Of a stretch of 64,000 nt of DNA, positions 22,769-30,886 are shown piece after piece. The stretch's first letter is position 1; each line of letters begins with the position of its first letter. The notes below the pieces were generated by a model. The model was given only the letters and a program-made list of their open reading frames with translations, was not told the origin of the DNA and did no database searches. The translations under genes were made by a program, and so were the position numbers. The stretch is from Pseudochrobactrum kiredjianiae. Lineage in GTDB: Bacteria > Pseudomonadota > Alphaproteobacteria > Rhizobiales > Rhizobiaceae. The DNA lies in contig NZ_JAUCBM010000009.1 of the NCBI RefSeq assembly GCF_030362795.1, forward strand, positions 1 to 64,000. The letters are read 5' to 3'.

Positions 22769-23008
22769 ATGAGAGTTTTAAATTATCTTCTGAGTTTATA
22801 CGGACGGTGGAGTGCTAAGCGCCCTTGGGAGGCAAGATTCACAATCTTAGGTATTGTTGGTGGAGCTATTATCGGTTTTATGGTCGGCGGCATTGGAGTG
22901 GCGATGCGAGGTGGGGCCGGTGGCTTATGGGGATGGGCGGTATTCGCAGTTATTGGCGGTTTTCTTGGAAATCGTTTTGGCGTCTCATGTGACCGTCCAT
23001 TAAACTGA
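22769..23008 (+). CDS. small Gly-rich membrane protein (79 aa)
   Basis: It has two hydrophobic segments rich in glycine ('LGIVGGAIIGFMVGGIGVAM', 'LWGWAVFAVIGGFLG'). It lies between the early terminator and the packaging genes. The ribosome site is weak. No known family. The topology resembles small phage exclusion proteins or holins, but there is no direct support for either. Confidence 0.5.
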   Translation: MRVLNYLLSLYGRWSAKRPWEARFTILGIVGGAIIGFMVGGIGVAMRGGAGGLWGWAVFAVIGGFLGNRFGVSCDRPLN

Positions 23009-23399
23009 AAAGAAGTTTCAACGGGAACTTTGTTTGGAACGCAATCGCTATTTATATAGATTTTATGGACGTTGCTATCCAGCGCGTTTCTCACAGCACT
23101 CGCAAACGTCTTCATCAATTTAAACCTTTGACAACGGATGTACTGGCACTGAAAATTAAATGATGAGTAGGAAGGTCGGTGCAGAGTTGCCTCGGCCTTT
23201 TTTATTGCCTTAATTTATCCTAATAAATTTAACAATAATTGAGTAAAATCATAAGTTTCCCTGGTCATAATGACGGTATCAAAATGAATGATAATGATTA
23301 TTATGCTCTAACATTTTGAGCCATGACAGCATTAAACGAACCCTGACAGTTTACCCCCTGTCGGGGTTTTTTATTGTCCAAAACTCTAAAGGAAAAAAC
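23009..23399. other. intergenic region before the late operon
   Basis: No gene is seen. It contains an imperfect hairpin with a T run (23172-23204), a Fur-box-like sequence at 23290-23308 (15 of 19 positions as I align it) and a clear terminator at 23341-23372. A late promoter is expected here but cannot be picked out by eye. Confidence 0.5.
23341..23372 (+). terminator. terminator / leader hairpin before late operon
   Basis: A CCCTGACAG/CTGTCGGGG stem is followed by TTTTTT. If 22037-22576 is an antiterminator, this could be one of its targets. Confidence 0.75.
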
Positions 23400-23708
23400 A
23401 TGAAGATTATGCGAAGTATGCTCTTCGGCTGCATTGCTATGCTTGCTGCCGCCTTCTGCCTGAGTACACCGGCTTCTGCACTTGATGTCAGCCCAGCGGT
23501 GTATGCTGTGAAGCTCACCATTGCTGACTATGATGTTCCGGATGTCTTCAAGGTAGACGTTATCACTGTCAGCATCAACTCACTGCCTGATCGAAGTACC
23601 AACTCCCATGCAGTTGAGTACAATATTCAGAACCAGCCAAACTCGGCCTTCCGGCTTGCCGTCGATGCTCACCAGCATATCGATCCGCACATTGCGGTAA
23701 AGCGTTGA
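23400..23708 (+). CDS. small secreted protein (102 aa)
   Basis: A Sec signal peptide ('MLFGCIAMLAAAFCLSTPASA') is followed by about 75 residues ('VYAVKLTIADYDVPDVFKVD') that suggest a small periplasmic beta domain. The start at 23400 has AAAGGA upstream. The frame extends further back but covers the terminator. No known family. A secreted protein ahead of the packaging genes is unusual and may be cargo. Confidence 0.6.
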   Translation: MKIMRSMLFGCIAMLAAAFCLSTPASALDVSPAVYAVKLTIADYDVPDVFKVDVITVSINSLPDRSTNSHAVEYNIQNQPNSAFRLAVDAHQHIDPHIAVKR

Positions 23709-23774
23709 GCTTTGAATTTGCCGGTATCACCCCGCCGTTCCTCACGGTTCGGCAGGGTGCTCATTTCTATCTTC

Positions 23775-23972
23775 TCAGGAGAGGGGATTGATGTGAGGAG
23801 GGGCAAATAGCAAAATGATAGATATGGCTATCAGTAATAGCCCCATCCACCTAAAATGCCTGACAAGTTGTTGTTGCCATTCTTGCTGTTCTCCGAGACG
23901 CAAGAAGCCGAAGCCAGTTGCGGTCATCCAGACCCCAGCGAAGAACATAATGATCTGATCGATATACGCCAT
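23775..23972 (-). CDS. small two-helix membrane protein (65 aa)
   Basis: The start 'MAYIDQIIMFF' at 23972 gives a protein with two transmembrane segments ('IIMFFAGVWMTATGFGFL', 'WMGLLLIAISIILLF') joined by a charged loop. It is transcribed against the late operon. The longer frame to 24152 adds an unlikely Cys-rich stretch. Function is unknown. Confidence 0.5.
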   Translation of the reverse strand: MAYIDQIIMFFAGVWMTATGFGFLRLGEQQEWQQQLVRHFRWMGLLLIAISIILLFAPPHINPLS

Positions 23973-24059
23973 ATGCTTTTGAACCCTTGTAGAGTGGGAC
24001 TGAACCGTGACTCTCGCCACAAGGCAAGTGAAATTCGCGCACCGGCGAAAGGATAACTC

Positions 24060-24125
24060 ATGGCCGATGAAGCGCCGGTAGCAGGCAGGCCAACAGAGTA
24101 TCATTCCGTGCTGAAAACAGCGTGA
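24060..24125 (+). CDS. 21-residue frame, possible small-terminase remnant
   Basis: A very short frame with an AAGGA site. Its sequence 'GRPTEYHSVLKTA' resembles the beginning of phage small terminase subunits. It may be the scar of a replaced gene. It is equally possible that it is not translated. Confidence 0.25.
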   Translation: MADEAPVAGRPTEYHSVLKTA

Positions 24126-24132
24126 GAACAGC

Positions 24133-24471
24133 ATGAAAAAGAAAATTGGCACTCCATTTCAGAAAGGTGTCTCCGGCAATCCGGGAGGCAGGCCAAAAGG
24201 CTTGGCTGCACGCGCCAGAGAACACGCTGACAAGGCCATTGAGGTGCTTGTTGCCGGAATGGAAGATGCAGACCCGCGCGTTAAAATCGCTGCGGCAAAA
24301 GAAATTCTCGACCGTGGTTATGGCAAGCCTTTGACCATGACTGCTGATGTAACGAACAAGCTAGAGGAATTTGATGATGAATCCCTCGATGCTGCAATCT
24401 CTGCCCTCCGAACAGCTATCGGCACTGCTGATGAAGCTGGAGAAGGAGAAACAGCACCGACTGCGCATTAA
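24133..24471 (+). CDS. DUF5681-like protein, possible small terminase
   Basis: A 112-residue protein starting with the 'FQKGVSGNPGGRPKG' motif of DUF5681 proteins, then 'EHADKAIEVLVAGMEDADPRVKIAAAKEILDR', a helical pattern typical of phage proteins directly upstream of large terminase. Its 3' end overlaps terL by about 98 bases. A DNA-recognition role in packaging is inferred from position. Confidence 0.65.
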   Translation: MKKKIGTPFQKGVSGNPGGRPKGLAARAREHADKAIEVLVAGMEDADPRVKIAAAKEILDRGYGKPLTMTADVTNKLEEFDDESLDAAISALRTAIGTADEAGEGETAPTAH

Positions 24472-25840
24472 CCGGCTTAAAATCTACGAGCCTTATCCAA
24501 AGCAGAGAGAATTCCATACCGCAGGCGCTTCTTATCGGGAGCGCCTTTTTGCTGCCGGTAACCAGTTGGGTAAAACCCTGTCCGGTGCGGCAGAGGTCGC
24601 CATGCATCTGACCGGTGAATATCCGGACTGGTGGCAGGGCTTGCGCTTTGAGCATCCGATTGTGGTGATTGCAGGCTCCGAGAGTGGTGAACTGACCCGT
24701 GATGGCGTGCAGCGCCTGCTGATCGGGCAGCCAGACCGCGAAGAAGAATGGGGCACGGGCTTTATCCCGAAACGCTGCATCCAGCGCACGACGCGCAGGC
24801 AGGGCGTTTCTAATGCCATTGATACGGTGACTGTTGGTCATGTGAGTGGCGGGGCTTCATCCCTGTTGTTCAAATCCTATGACCAAGGCCGGTCTAAATG
24901 GCAGGCCAATACGGTGCACTTCGTCTGGTTTGATGAGGAGCCACCCTCAGACGTTTATTTTGAAGGCATCACGCGCACAAATGCCACCAAAGGCAGCGTG
25001 ATGATGACCTATACGCCGCTCAAAGGTATGTCGGCGGTATCAGCGCGGTTCTTTCTGGAAGATGCGCCTGATCGCATCAAGATCATGATGACCATTCAGG
25101 ATGCGCTTCACTACTCGCAAGAGGAGCGTGATCGCATCATTGCCAGCTATCCGGCGCATGAGCGGGAAGCACGAACCAAAGGCATACCAACACTCGGCTC
25201 CGGTCTGATCTTTCCGGTGGCCGAGGAAGATATCATTGTTCAGCCGTTTCCTATCCCAACGCATTGGGCGCAGATCGGCGGCATAGACTTTGGATGGGAT
25301 CACCCTACCGCAGCCGTAAGTCTCGCATGGGATCGGGATGCAGATATTGTTTATGTCACCAGAGATTACCGCAAGCGCGAAGCAACGCCGCTTATTCATG
25401 CTGCAGCACTAAAACCGTGGGGCTTATTATCAGGCGAGCAGTGGCTGCCTTGGTCATGGCCGCATGATGGATTGCAGCATGACAAGGGTTCAGGAGAGCA
25501 GCTTGCGAAACAATACAAAGAGCAGGGCTTAAAGGTGCTGAGTGAACGCGCTCAGTTTCTGGATGGTTCAAACGGTGTTGAGGCTGGTTTGTCTGACATG
25601 TTGCTGCGGATGCAGACAGGACGCTGGAAGGTGTTCTCGATCTGTCAGGACTGGTTGATGGAACGACAGACCTATCACCGCAAAGACGGTAAGGTTGTGA
25701 AAGAGCGTGACGATGTGATTTCCGCATCGCGTTACGCCCTGATGATGTTGCGATTTGCCAAACAGGCACCGCCACCGGAAACCAACCGCGCCTACCGCGG
25801 CTTTGGTGCAAAGAGCGGTTCAAGTTGGATGAGTGGGTAG
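24374..25840 (+). CDS. terL: terminase large subunit
   Basis: A 488-residue packaging motor. Walker A is 'GNQLGKT' near residue 62, Walker B is 'FVWFDEE' near 186, and the C-terminal RNase-H-like nuclease starts with 'GGIDFGWDHP' near 304, with a further Asp in 'WPHDGLQ'. It pumps DNA into the prohead and cuts concatemers. A GAGG site favours the ATG at 24374. The portal gene follows within six bases. Confidence 0.93.
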   Translation: MMNPSMLQSLPSEQLSALLMKLEKEKQHRLRINRLKIYEPYPKQREFHTAGASYRERLFAAGNQLGKTLSGAAEVAMHLTGEYPDWWQGLRFEHPIVVIAGSESGELTRDGVQRLLIGQPDREEEWGTGFIPKRCIQRTTRRQGVSNAIDTVTVGHVSGGASSLLFKSYDQGRSKWQANTVHFVWFDEEPPSDVYFEGITRTNATKGSVMMTYTPLKGMSAVSARFFLEDAPDRIKIMMTIQDALHYSQEERDRIIASYPAHEREARTKGIPTLGSGLIFPVAEEDIIVQPFPIPTHWAQIGGIDFGWDHPTAAVSLAWDRDADIVYVTRDYRKREATPLIHAAALKPWGLLSGEQWLPWSWPHDGLQHDKGSGEQLAKQYKEQGLKVLSERAQFLDGSNGVEAGLSDMLLRMQTGRWKVFSICQDWLMERQTYHRKDGKVVKERDDVISASRYALMMLRFAKQAPPPETNRAYRGFGAKSGSSWMSG

Positions 25841-25843
25841 AAT

Positions 25844-27838
25844 ATGGCTGAGAAAGCAAAAGACAGCGAAGCGATATTTGACCGGCTCAAGGGCTGGTAC
25901 AAAGACGATATCGACAAAACCCGTGCATGGCGCAAACATGCCAAAGAGCATTTTGACTTTGTTGCAGGCAATCAATGGTCAGACGGCGATCTGGCTGCCA
26001 TGCAGGAGCAAAAACGACCAGTTCTGACCTTCAACAATATTGCGCCATTGGCTAATGCGGTTGTGGGCTCAGAAATGAACAATCGTCGTGAGACACGCTA
26101 TATCCCTCGCGAGCAGGGTGATGCGCATGCCAATGAAATTTTGACGGCTGGCGGCGAGTGGTTTCGTGATGAGGCGAATGCCGAATATGAGGATAGTGAA
26201 GCCTTCCGCGATATGATTATCGGCGGTCTTGGCTTCATGGATACGCGCCTTGATTACGAGGATGATCCAGACGGCGCACCATTGGCAGAACGGATTGACC
26301 CATTTGAAATGGTATTTCCGTCAACGGCACGTAAGCTCAACATGACCGATGCTATGCGCATGTTTCGTGTGCGGGAAATGACCATTGAAGAAGCGCAGGA
26401 CATGTTTCCGGATATGCCTAAGGAAGCGCTCCATGCAGGCTGGGCGCGTGATGATGCAGGACGGGACAATCCGCATCAGGTGAACCATGGTAACCGCTAT
26501 GCTGATGATAATCAGGGTGAGCGCACCTTTGAGGCTGGTGAAAAGGTTGTTATTGTTGAGGCACGCTGGCTGGAACGTGAGCCCTATTATCGTGGTCTCG
26601 ATCCGCAGAACCCGCAAGCTATGCGCGAATATACGACTGCCGAGGTCAAGCAGATCAATAAAGAAATGCCAGAGATTGCCTCAAGCCTGAAACTTGTGCG
26701 CCAGATGCGCAAAGTGGCAAAGCGTGCTTTCCTTGGCAACAGCTTGCTGGCTGAGATTGATAGCCCGCTGGCACCGCAAGGCCGTCTTGGCTGGGATGTT
26801 ATGACCGGCTATTTCGACACTAAAGACGGGCTGTTTTACGGTATTGTGCGTGCTGCAATTGATCCGCAGCGCTGGACGAACAAATTCTTTAGCCAGATTA
26901 TGCATCTGCTCAATTCGCAGTCAAAAGGCGGACTTCTGGCTGAAAAAGAGGCCTTCGATAATATCCGTCAGGCTGATGAGACTTGGGCAAGCCCGGATGC
27001 GATTACATGGGTGAATGCGGGAGCGTTGCAAAGCGGGCAAATCCAGCCAAAGCCGCCGGCACAATTCCCACAAGGTTTCTTTGCACTGTTCAATGAGAGC
27101 AAGGAAGCGATTACACAGGTAACCGGCCTTTCGAGGGAGTTTATCGGTACACGCGAGGTCGATCAGGCTGGTGTGCTGGAAAACACGCGCAAGCAATCGT
27201 CTCTCGGTGTGCTTGCCTCGTTGTTCAATGCTTTGCGGCTTTATCGCAAGCGGCAGGCGGAGACCATTCTCTATCTCTTGCAGAACTATCTGTCTGATGG
27301 CCGTTTGATCCGTGTGGTTGGGATGGATCAAGAGCAGTATCTGCCACTGTTTCGTCAAGCTGATAAGAAATATGACATCATCATTGATGACAGTCCGACC
27401 AGCCCGAATGAAAAAGAACGCACTTGGGCGGTGATGCAGAGCCTATTCCCGTTGGTCAGCAATATGATCACGCCGGAAATTCTGCCTGATCTGCTGGAGT
27501 TGTCGCCATTGCCTGCCTCATTGGTCGCAAAGCTGCGCGAACGTGCAAAGCAAGCACAGGAACAGCAGAGCCAGCAACCGCCGCAGCCTTCACCGGAGGA
27601 AATGGCAGCCAAAGTCAAGACTGAGAGCGCGCAAGCTGATCTGGCCATTAAACAGCAGCTTGGTCAGATGAAACTGCAAGAAAAAGCTGTTGATCTGATG
27701 GCTGCACAGCGCAAAGCAGAATTAGAGGCTATGACCGCTGAGCAGAAGGCACGCAATGATGCGCAGCGCCTTGCCATTGAAGAAAGCCGCAACGCCATTC
27801 GTCGTATTTCAGAAGCACGGCGCGGATCATCTTTTTAA
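25844..27838 (+). CDS. P22-type portal protein
   Basis: A 664-residue portal of the P22-like family: N-terminal 'AWRKHAKEHFDFVAGNQWSD', 'LTFNNIAPLANAVVGSEMNNR', then 'PFEMVFPSTARKLN' and 'GLSREFIGTREVDQAGVL'. A long Gln/Ala-rich C-terminal coiled coil follows (about 560-660), comparable to the P22 barrel region. It forms the dodecameric DNA entry ring and nucleates head assembly. Confidence 0.9.
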   Translation: MAEKAKDSEAIFDRLKGWYKDDIDKTRAWRKHAKEHFDFVAGNQWSDGDLAAMQEQKRPVLTFNNIAPLANAVVGSEMNNRRETRYIPREQGDAHANEILTAGGEWFRDEANAEYEDSEAFRDMIIGGLGFMDTRLDYEDDPDGAPLAERIDPFEMVFPSTARKLNMTDAMRMFRVREMTIEEAQDMFPDMPKEALHAGWARDDAGRDNPHQVNHGNRYADDNQGERTFEAGEKVVIVEARWLEREPYYRGLDPQNPQAMREYTTAEVKQINKEMPEIASSLKLVRQMRKVAKRAFLGNSLLAEIDSPLAPQGRLGWDVMTGYFDTKDGLFYGIVRAAIDPQRWTNKFFSQIMHLLNSQSKGGLLAEKEAFDNIRQADETWASPDAITWVNAGALQSGQIQPKPPAQFPQGFFALFNESKEAITQVTGLSREFIGTREVDQAGVLENTRKQSSLGVLASLFNALRLYRKRQAETILYLLQNYLSDGRLIRVVGMDQEQYLPLFRQADKKYDIIIDDSPTSPNEKERTWAVMQSLFPLVSNMITPEILPDLLELSPLPASLVAKLRERAKQAQEQQSQQPPQPSPEEMAAKVKTESAQADLAIKQQLGQMKLQEKAVDLMAAQRKAELEAMTAEQKARNDAQRLAIEESRNAIRRISEARRGSSF

Positions 27839-27845
27839 GAAATAG

Positions 27846-27864
27846 CAGGGGCAAGCCCTGTTTT
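27846..27864 (+). terminator. small hairpin between portal and scaffold genes
   Basis: A CAGGG/CCCTG stem with a 5-base loop is followed by TTTTCG. A partial terminator or processing site could tune the level of downstream transcripts. Confidence 0.45.
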
Positions 27865-27923
27865 CGCTGAGCCGTGCGTTATCGGCTGTCGTTGGTCACG
27901 TCAGACTAAATCAAGGAAAAATC

Positions 27924-28889
27924 ATGTCGGATATGGAAGAAGGCACGCTTTCTGCTGAGGCAGAGGCTTATTTTTCGTCGAGCGGTGAAGTGATGCCCGA
28001 GGATAAACCGGACACGGAAACTGCACAGCCGGAAACAAGCGCGGTACAGGAGCCACAGCAGCCGGAAAATCCTGCGGTTGATGGTGACAGTGCTGAGCAG
28101 GATGGTGATCCGAACCGCACAGTCCCTTATGGCGCTTTGCATAAGGAGCGCTCAAAACGCAAGGAACTAGAAGCAAAGCTACAGGCCGAAGCCACGGAAA
28201 AAGCCGTTCTTGCTGACCGGTGGAATATGCTGACACAGGCCATGCAGCAGCAAAATGCGCCTGCGGTGGATGATGACCCCGAACCTGATCCGACTGTTGA
28301 CATCTTTGCCCATACACATTGGCAGAGCCGACAGAACAAGAAAATGCTGGATCAGCTACAGGAGCGTGAGACCCAAGCAGCGCAACAGCAGCAAGCACAA
28401 GGCCAAGAAAGAGCCGTTGCTGATTACTGGCATCACACCAGTCAGGAGTTTTCGGCGCAAACACCTGATTATAACGACGCTATCAAATACCTGTCGGACA
28501 CACGCGATAAGCAGTTGCAGTCTATGGCTGCGGCTTATCCGCAGTTTCAAACACAGGAAGGCCGCAACAGCCAAATGAATGCAGAGTTGCGGGACATTGT
28601 GATTACCGCTGCAAAGACAGGCCAATCACCGGCACAGGTCGTTTACAGCATGTCCAAGGCTTACGGTTTCACGGGGGCTGCTCCCGCAGCCAATGCTGTA
28701 GTCGAGCAATTACAAACCATTCAGGATGCACAATCGCGCAATAAGACTGTGGCACAGGCCAGTGGAAACCCAAGTGGCGATGCGCTGACGGCTCAGGCCA
28801 TTGCGGATATGTCGGATAGAGATTTCGAGCGTTGGTATTCCAAACCGGAAAATCAGGCTCGTTTTATGAAGGCGCTTGGCGGTCGCTAA
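27924..28889 (+). CDS. capsid scaffolding protein
   Basis: A 321-residue acidic, helical, Gln-rich protein ('EAEAYFSSSGEVMPEDKP', 'ALHKERSKRKELEAKLQAEA') between portal and coat genes, the place and composition of phage scaffolds. The C-terminal 'MSDRDFERWYSKPENQARFMKALGG' could be the coat-binding helix. No protease motif is seen. Scaffolds leave the prohead before DNA fills it. Confidence 0.8.
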   Translation: MSDMEEGTLSAEAEAYFSSSGEVMPEDKPDTETAQPETSAVQEPQQPENPAVDGDSAEQDGDPNRTVPYGALHKERSKRKELEAKLQAEATEKAVLADRWNMLTQAMQQQNAPAVDDDPEPDPTVDIFAHTHWQSRQNKKMLDQLQERETQAAQQQQAQGQERAVADYWHHTSQEFSAQTPDYNDAIKYLSDTRDKQLQSMAAAYPQFQTQEGRNSQMNAELRDIVITAAKTGQSPAQVVYSMSKAYGFTGAAPAANAVVEQLQTIQDAQSRNKTVAQASGNPSGDALTAQAIADMSDRDFERWYSKPENQARFMKALGGR

Positions 28890-28956
28890 GCTAAAAATAA
28901 AGCCTCGGTATGCTTTCAAACTGCCCTTCGTCTTCCGGCACGTCAGACCGGATCGT

Positions 28957-28978
28957 AGCAGGCGTAATCCTGCTTTCC
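28957..28978 (+). terminator. hairpin between scaffold and coat genes
   Basis: An AGCAGG/CCTGCT stem with a 6-base loop is followed by TTCC. It is a weak terminator or an RNA processing site upstream of the most highly expressed gene. Confidence 0.45.
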
Positions 28979-29045
28979 GCTCAGCCACGCGGCGCATTGC
29001 GTAGCATTTGCTCAAAATCTCAACTCATTTTTGGAGGTTTGCCCG

Positions 29046-30131
29046 ATGGCTACCACTGTTCAGCCCGTCAATGATGCATTGACCGTAAAACTCTGGTCTC
29101 AGCGTATGGACGTTGAGGCACTCAAAGAAACAACTGCCTATCAGTATATGGGCGAAAAGGCCGGTTCTCTGTGCCAGATCATGACCGAAACCAAAAAAGG
29201 TGCGGGTGATCAGATCACATGGGGCATTCGTATGCTCGCGACCGGTGACGGCACGACCGAAAACGAAGTGCAGGAAGGCAATGAAGAAAGCCTGACCCGT
29301 TTCAATGATAAGATGGTGATCAACGAACTTGGTCATGCTCATCGCGTGCGCAATGAAGGCACCATCGACCGTCAGCGTGTGCCTTACAATATGCGTGAAG
29401 AAAGCTATGACAGCCTGAAAGACTGGATGGCAGACCGTATTGATACATGGTTCTTCAACCAGCTTGCCGGTAATACCTTTGTCATCAATGGCAAATATAC
29501 CGGTTTCAATGCCACGATTGCGCCAAGTGCAGGGCGTATCCTGCGCGCCGGTAGCAAGGCCACAGATCAGGCGCTTGTTGCAGCTGATGTGTTCAAGCTG
29601 CAGATGATTGATGATGCAGTGAACCGCGCTAAAAATGCGGCTCCACTGGTGCGCCCGATCAAGGGGCTGGGCGCGGATATTGATTATGTCTGCTTTATCC
29701 ACCCGGATCAGACGCTCTCAATGCGCAAAGACGTTGCAACAGTCGGCAACTGGTTTGACCTGCAGGGCAAGCGCTTGCAGGGCGGCGACATCGACAAAAA
29801 CGGCCTCTATACCGGTGCGCTCGGTGTTTATAACCGCACGCTGATTGTTGAGAATAGCCGCGTGCCGCTTGGTATTGATGCCACCGATCCGGCCAGCCTC
29901 AAGCAGAAGGTCAACACCCGCCGTGCTATCTTCTGTGGCGCGCAGTCGGCTTCGATTGCGTTTGGTAAAGACGGGGCTAAGAACAAGTTCAAATGGGTTG
30001 AAGACCTGTTTGACTACGACCGTGAACTTGGTGTTCGCGCCAGTATGATCGGCGGTCTGAAAAAGACCGTTTATAACGATATCGATTACGGCACGGTCGT
30101 CCTGACTTCTTTCGCTGCACCATCTGCATAA
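29046..30131 (+). CDS. major capsid protein, N4-gp56 family
   Basis: A 361-residue coat protein. 'AVKLWSQRM'-type openings here read 'LTVKLWSQRMDVEALKET'. Then come 'GDQITWGIRMLATGDG', 'INELGHAHRVRNEG', 'FIHPDQTLSMRKD' and 'RVPLGIDATD', which match the DUF4043/N4-gp56 group of HK97-fold coats. A GGAGG site precedes the ATG at 29046. It is followed by a strong terminator, as expected for a highly made protein. Confidence 0.88.
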   Translation: MATTVQPVNDALTVKLWSQRMDVEALKETTAYQYMGEKAGSLCQIMTETKKGAGDQITWGIRMLATGDGTTENEVQEGNEESLTRFNDKMVINELGHAHRVRNEGTIDRQRVPYNMREESYDSLKDWMADRIDTWFFNQLAGNTFVINGKYTGFNATIAPSAGRILRAGSKATDQALVAADVFKLQMIDDAVNRAKNAAPLVRPIKGLGADIDYVCFIHPDQTLSMRKDVATVGNWFDLQGKRLQGGDIDKNGLYTGALGVYNRTLIVENSRVPLGIDATDPASLKQKVNTRRAIFCGAQSASIAFGKDGAKNKFKWVEDLFDYDRELGVRASMIGGLKKTVYNDIDYGTVVLTSFAAPSA

Positions 30132-30141
30132 CATCACGGGC

Positions 30142-30177
30142 AGGGCGGGGTCATTCCCGCCCTTTCTTGTTTTTTTA
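30142..30177 (+). terminator. strong terminator after coat gene
   Basis: An AGGGCGGG/CCCGCCCT stem with a 6-base loop is followed by TTCTTGTTTTTTT. Read-through or antitermination is needed for the tail genes downstream. Confidence 0.85.
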
Positions 30178-30189
30178 AAGCGAGGTCAT

Positions 30190-30876
30190 ATGGCAATTAC
30201 AGTTGCAACATCGGGTCCCAACTTTACCGGCGGTGATTATACATTCCCGCAGCTTATTGCTGATATTTCCCGTGATATTGACGATGATACCGGTGAATAT
30301 ACTGCCGATATTCAACGCGCTGTTGCGGCCTCGATCCGCTATTGCGAGCGCGAAACCTATTATTTTAACGAAACTCGCGATGTGACCTTCAAGACTGTTG
30401 CCGGTCAGCAGTGGTACGGGGTAACAGCGCACGAGCAAATCCCGCGCCTTGTCCATATTCAGGCGGCATTCCGTGAGGATACAGCAGGCCATGTTAGCGA
30501 TTTGCGCCGTGAAATGCCGGAAGATACGGAGCTTGTCTCTGACCGCTACGGGGCTAAAGGCTTGCCGGTGGCATTTACCTATTTTAATCAGCAGTTGCGC
30601 CTGTATCCAGTGCCGGACGGTGCTTATAAAATCCGGTTGCAGCTTGGTGCTTATCGCCTTGCACCACTGACAAGCTTTGAAATCCCCAATGCATGGGTGA
30701 CGGAGGCCTACGACCTGATCAAAGCGCGTGCCAAATACATTCTTGCAAAAGACACCCTCAAAGACCCGCAGGTCGCAACCGAGGCACTCAGCGATTATCA
30801 GGATCAGCACAAAGCCTTAAAGCGCGAAACAACATCCCGCAGTGCACGTGGTGTTATCCGTGCCACAGCGTTCTGA
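30190..30876 (+). CDS. head-tail adaptor (gp4-like)
   Basis: A 228-residue protein with 'LIADISRDIDDDTGEYTADIQRA' and later 'AYDLIKARAKYILAKDTLKD', a pattern of helical head-completion adaptors that dock under the portal in podoviruses. It follows the coat gene and precedes the tail hub gene, as P22 gp4 precedes gp10. A GAGG site is present. The family is inferred from order and pattern. Confidence 0.72.
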   Translation: MAITVATSGPNFTGGDYTFPQLIADISRDIDDDTGEYTADIQRAVAASIRYCERETYYFNETRDVTFKTVAGQQWYGVTAHEQIPRLVHIQAAFREDTAGHVSDLRREMPEDTELVSDRYGAKGLPVAFTYFNQQLRLYPVPDGAYKIRLQLGAYRLAPLTSFEIPNAWVTEAYDLIKARAKYILAKDTLKDPQVATEALSDYQDQHKALKRETTSRSARGVIRATAF

Positions 30877-30886
30877 GGTGTAAGCC

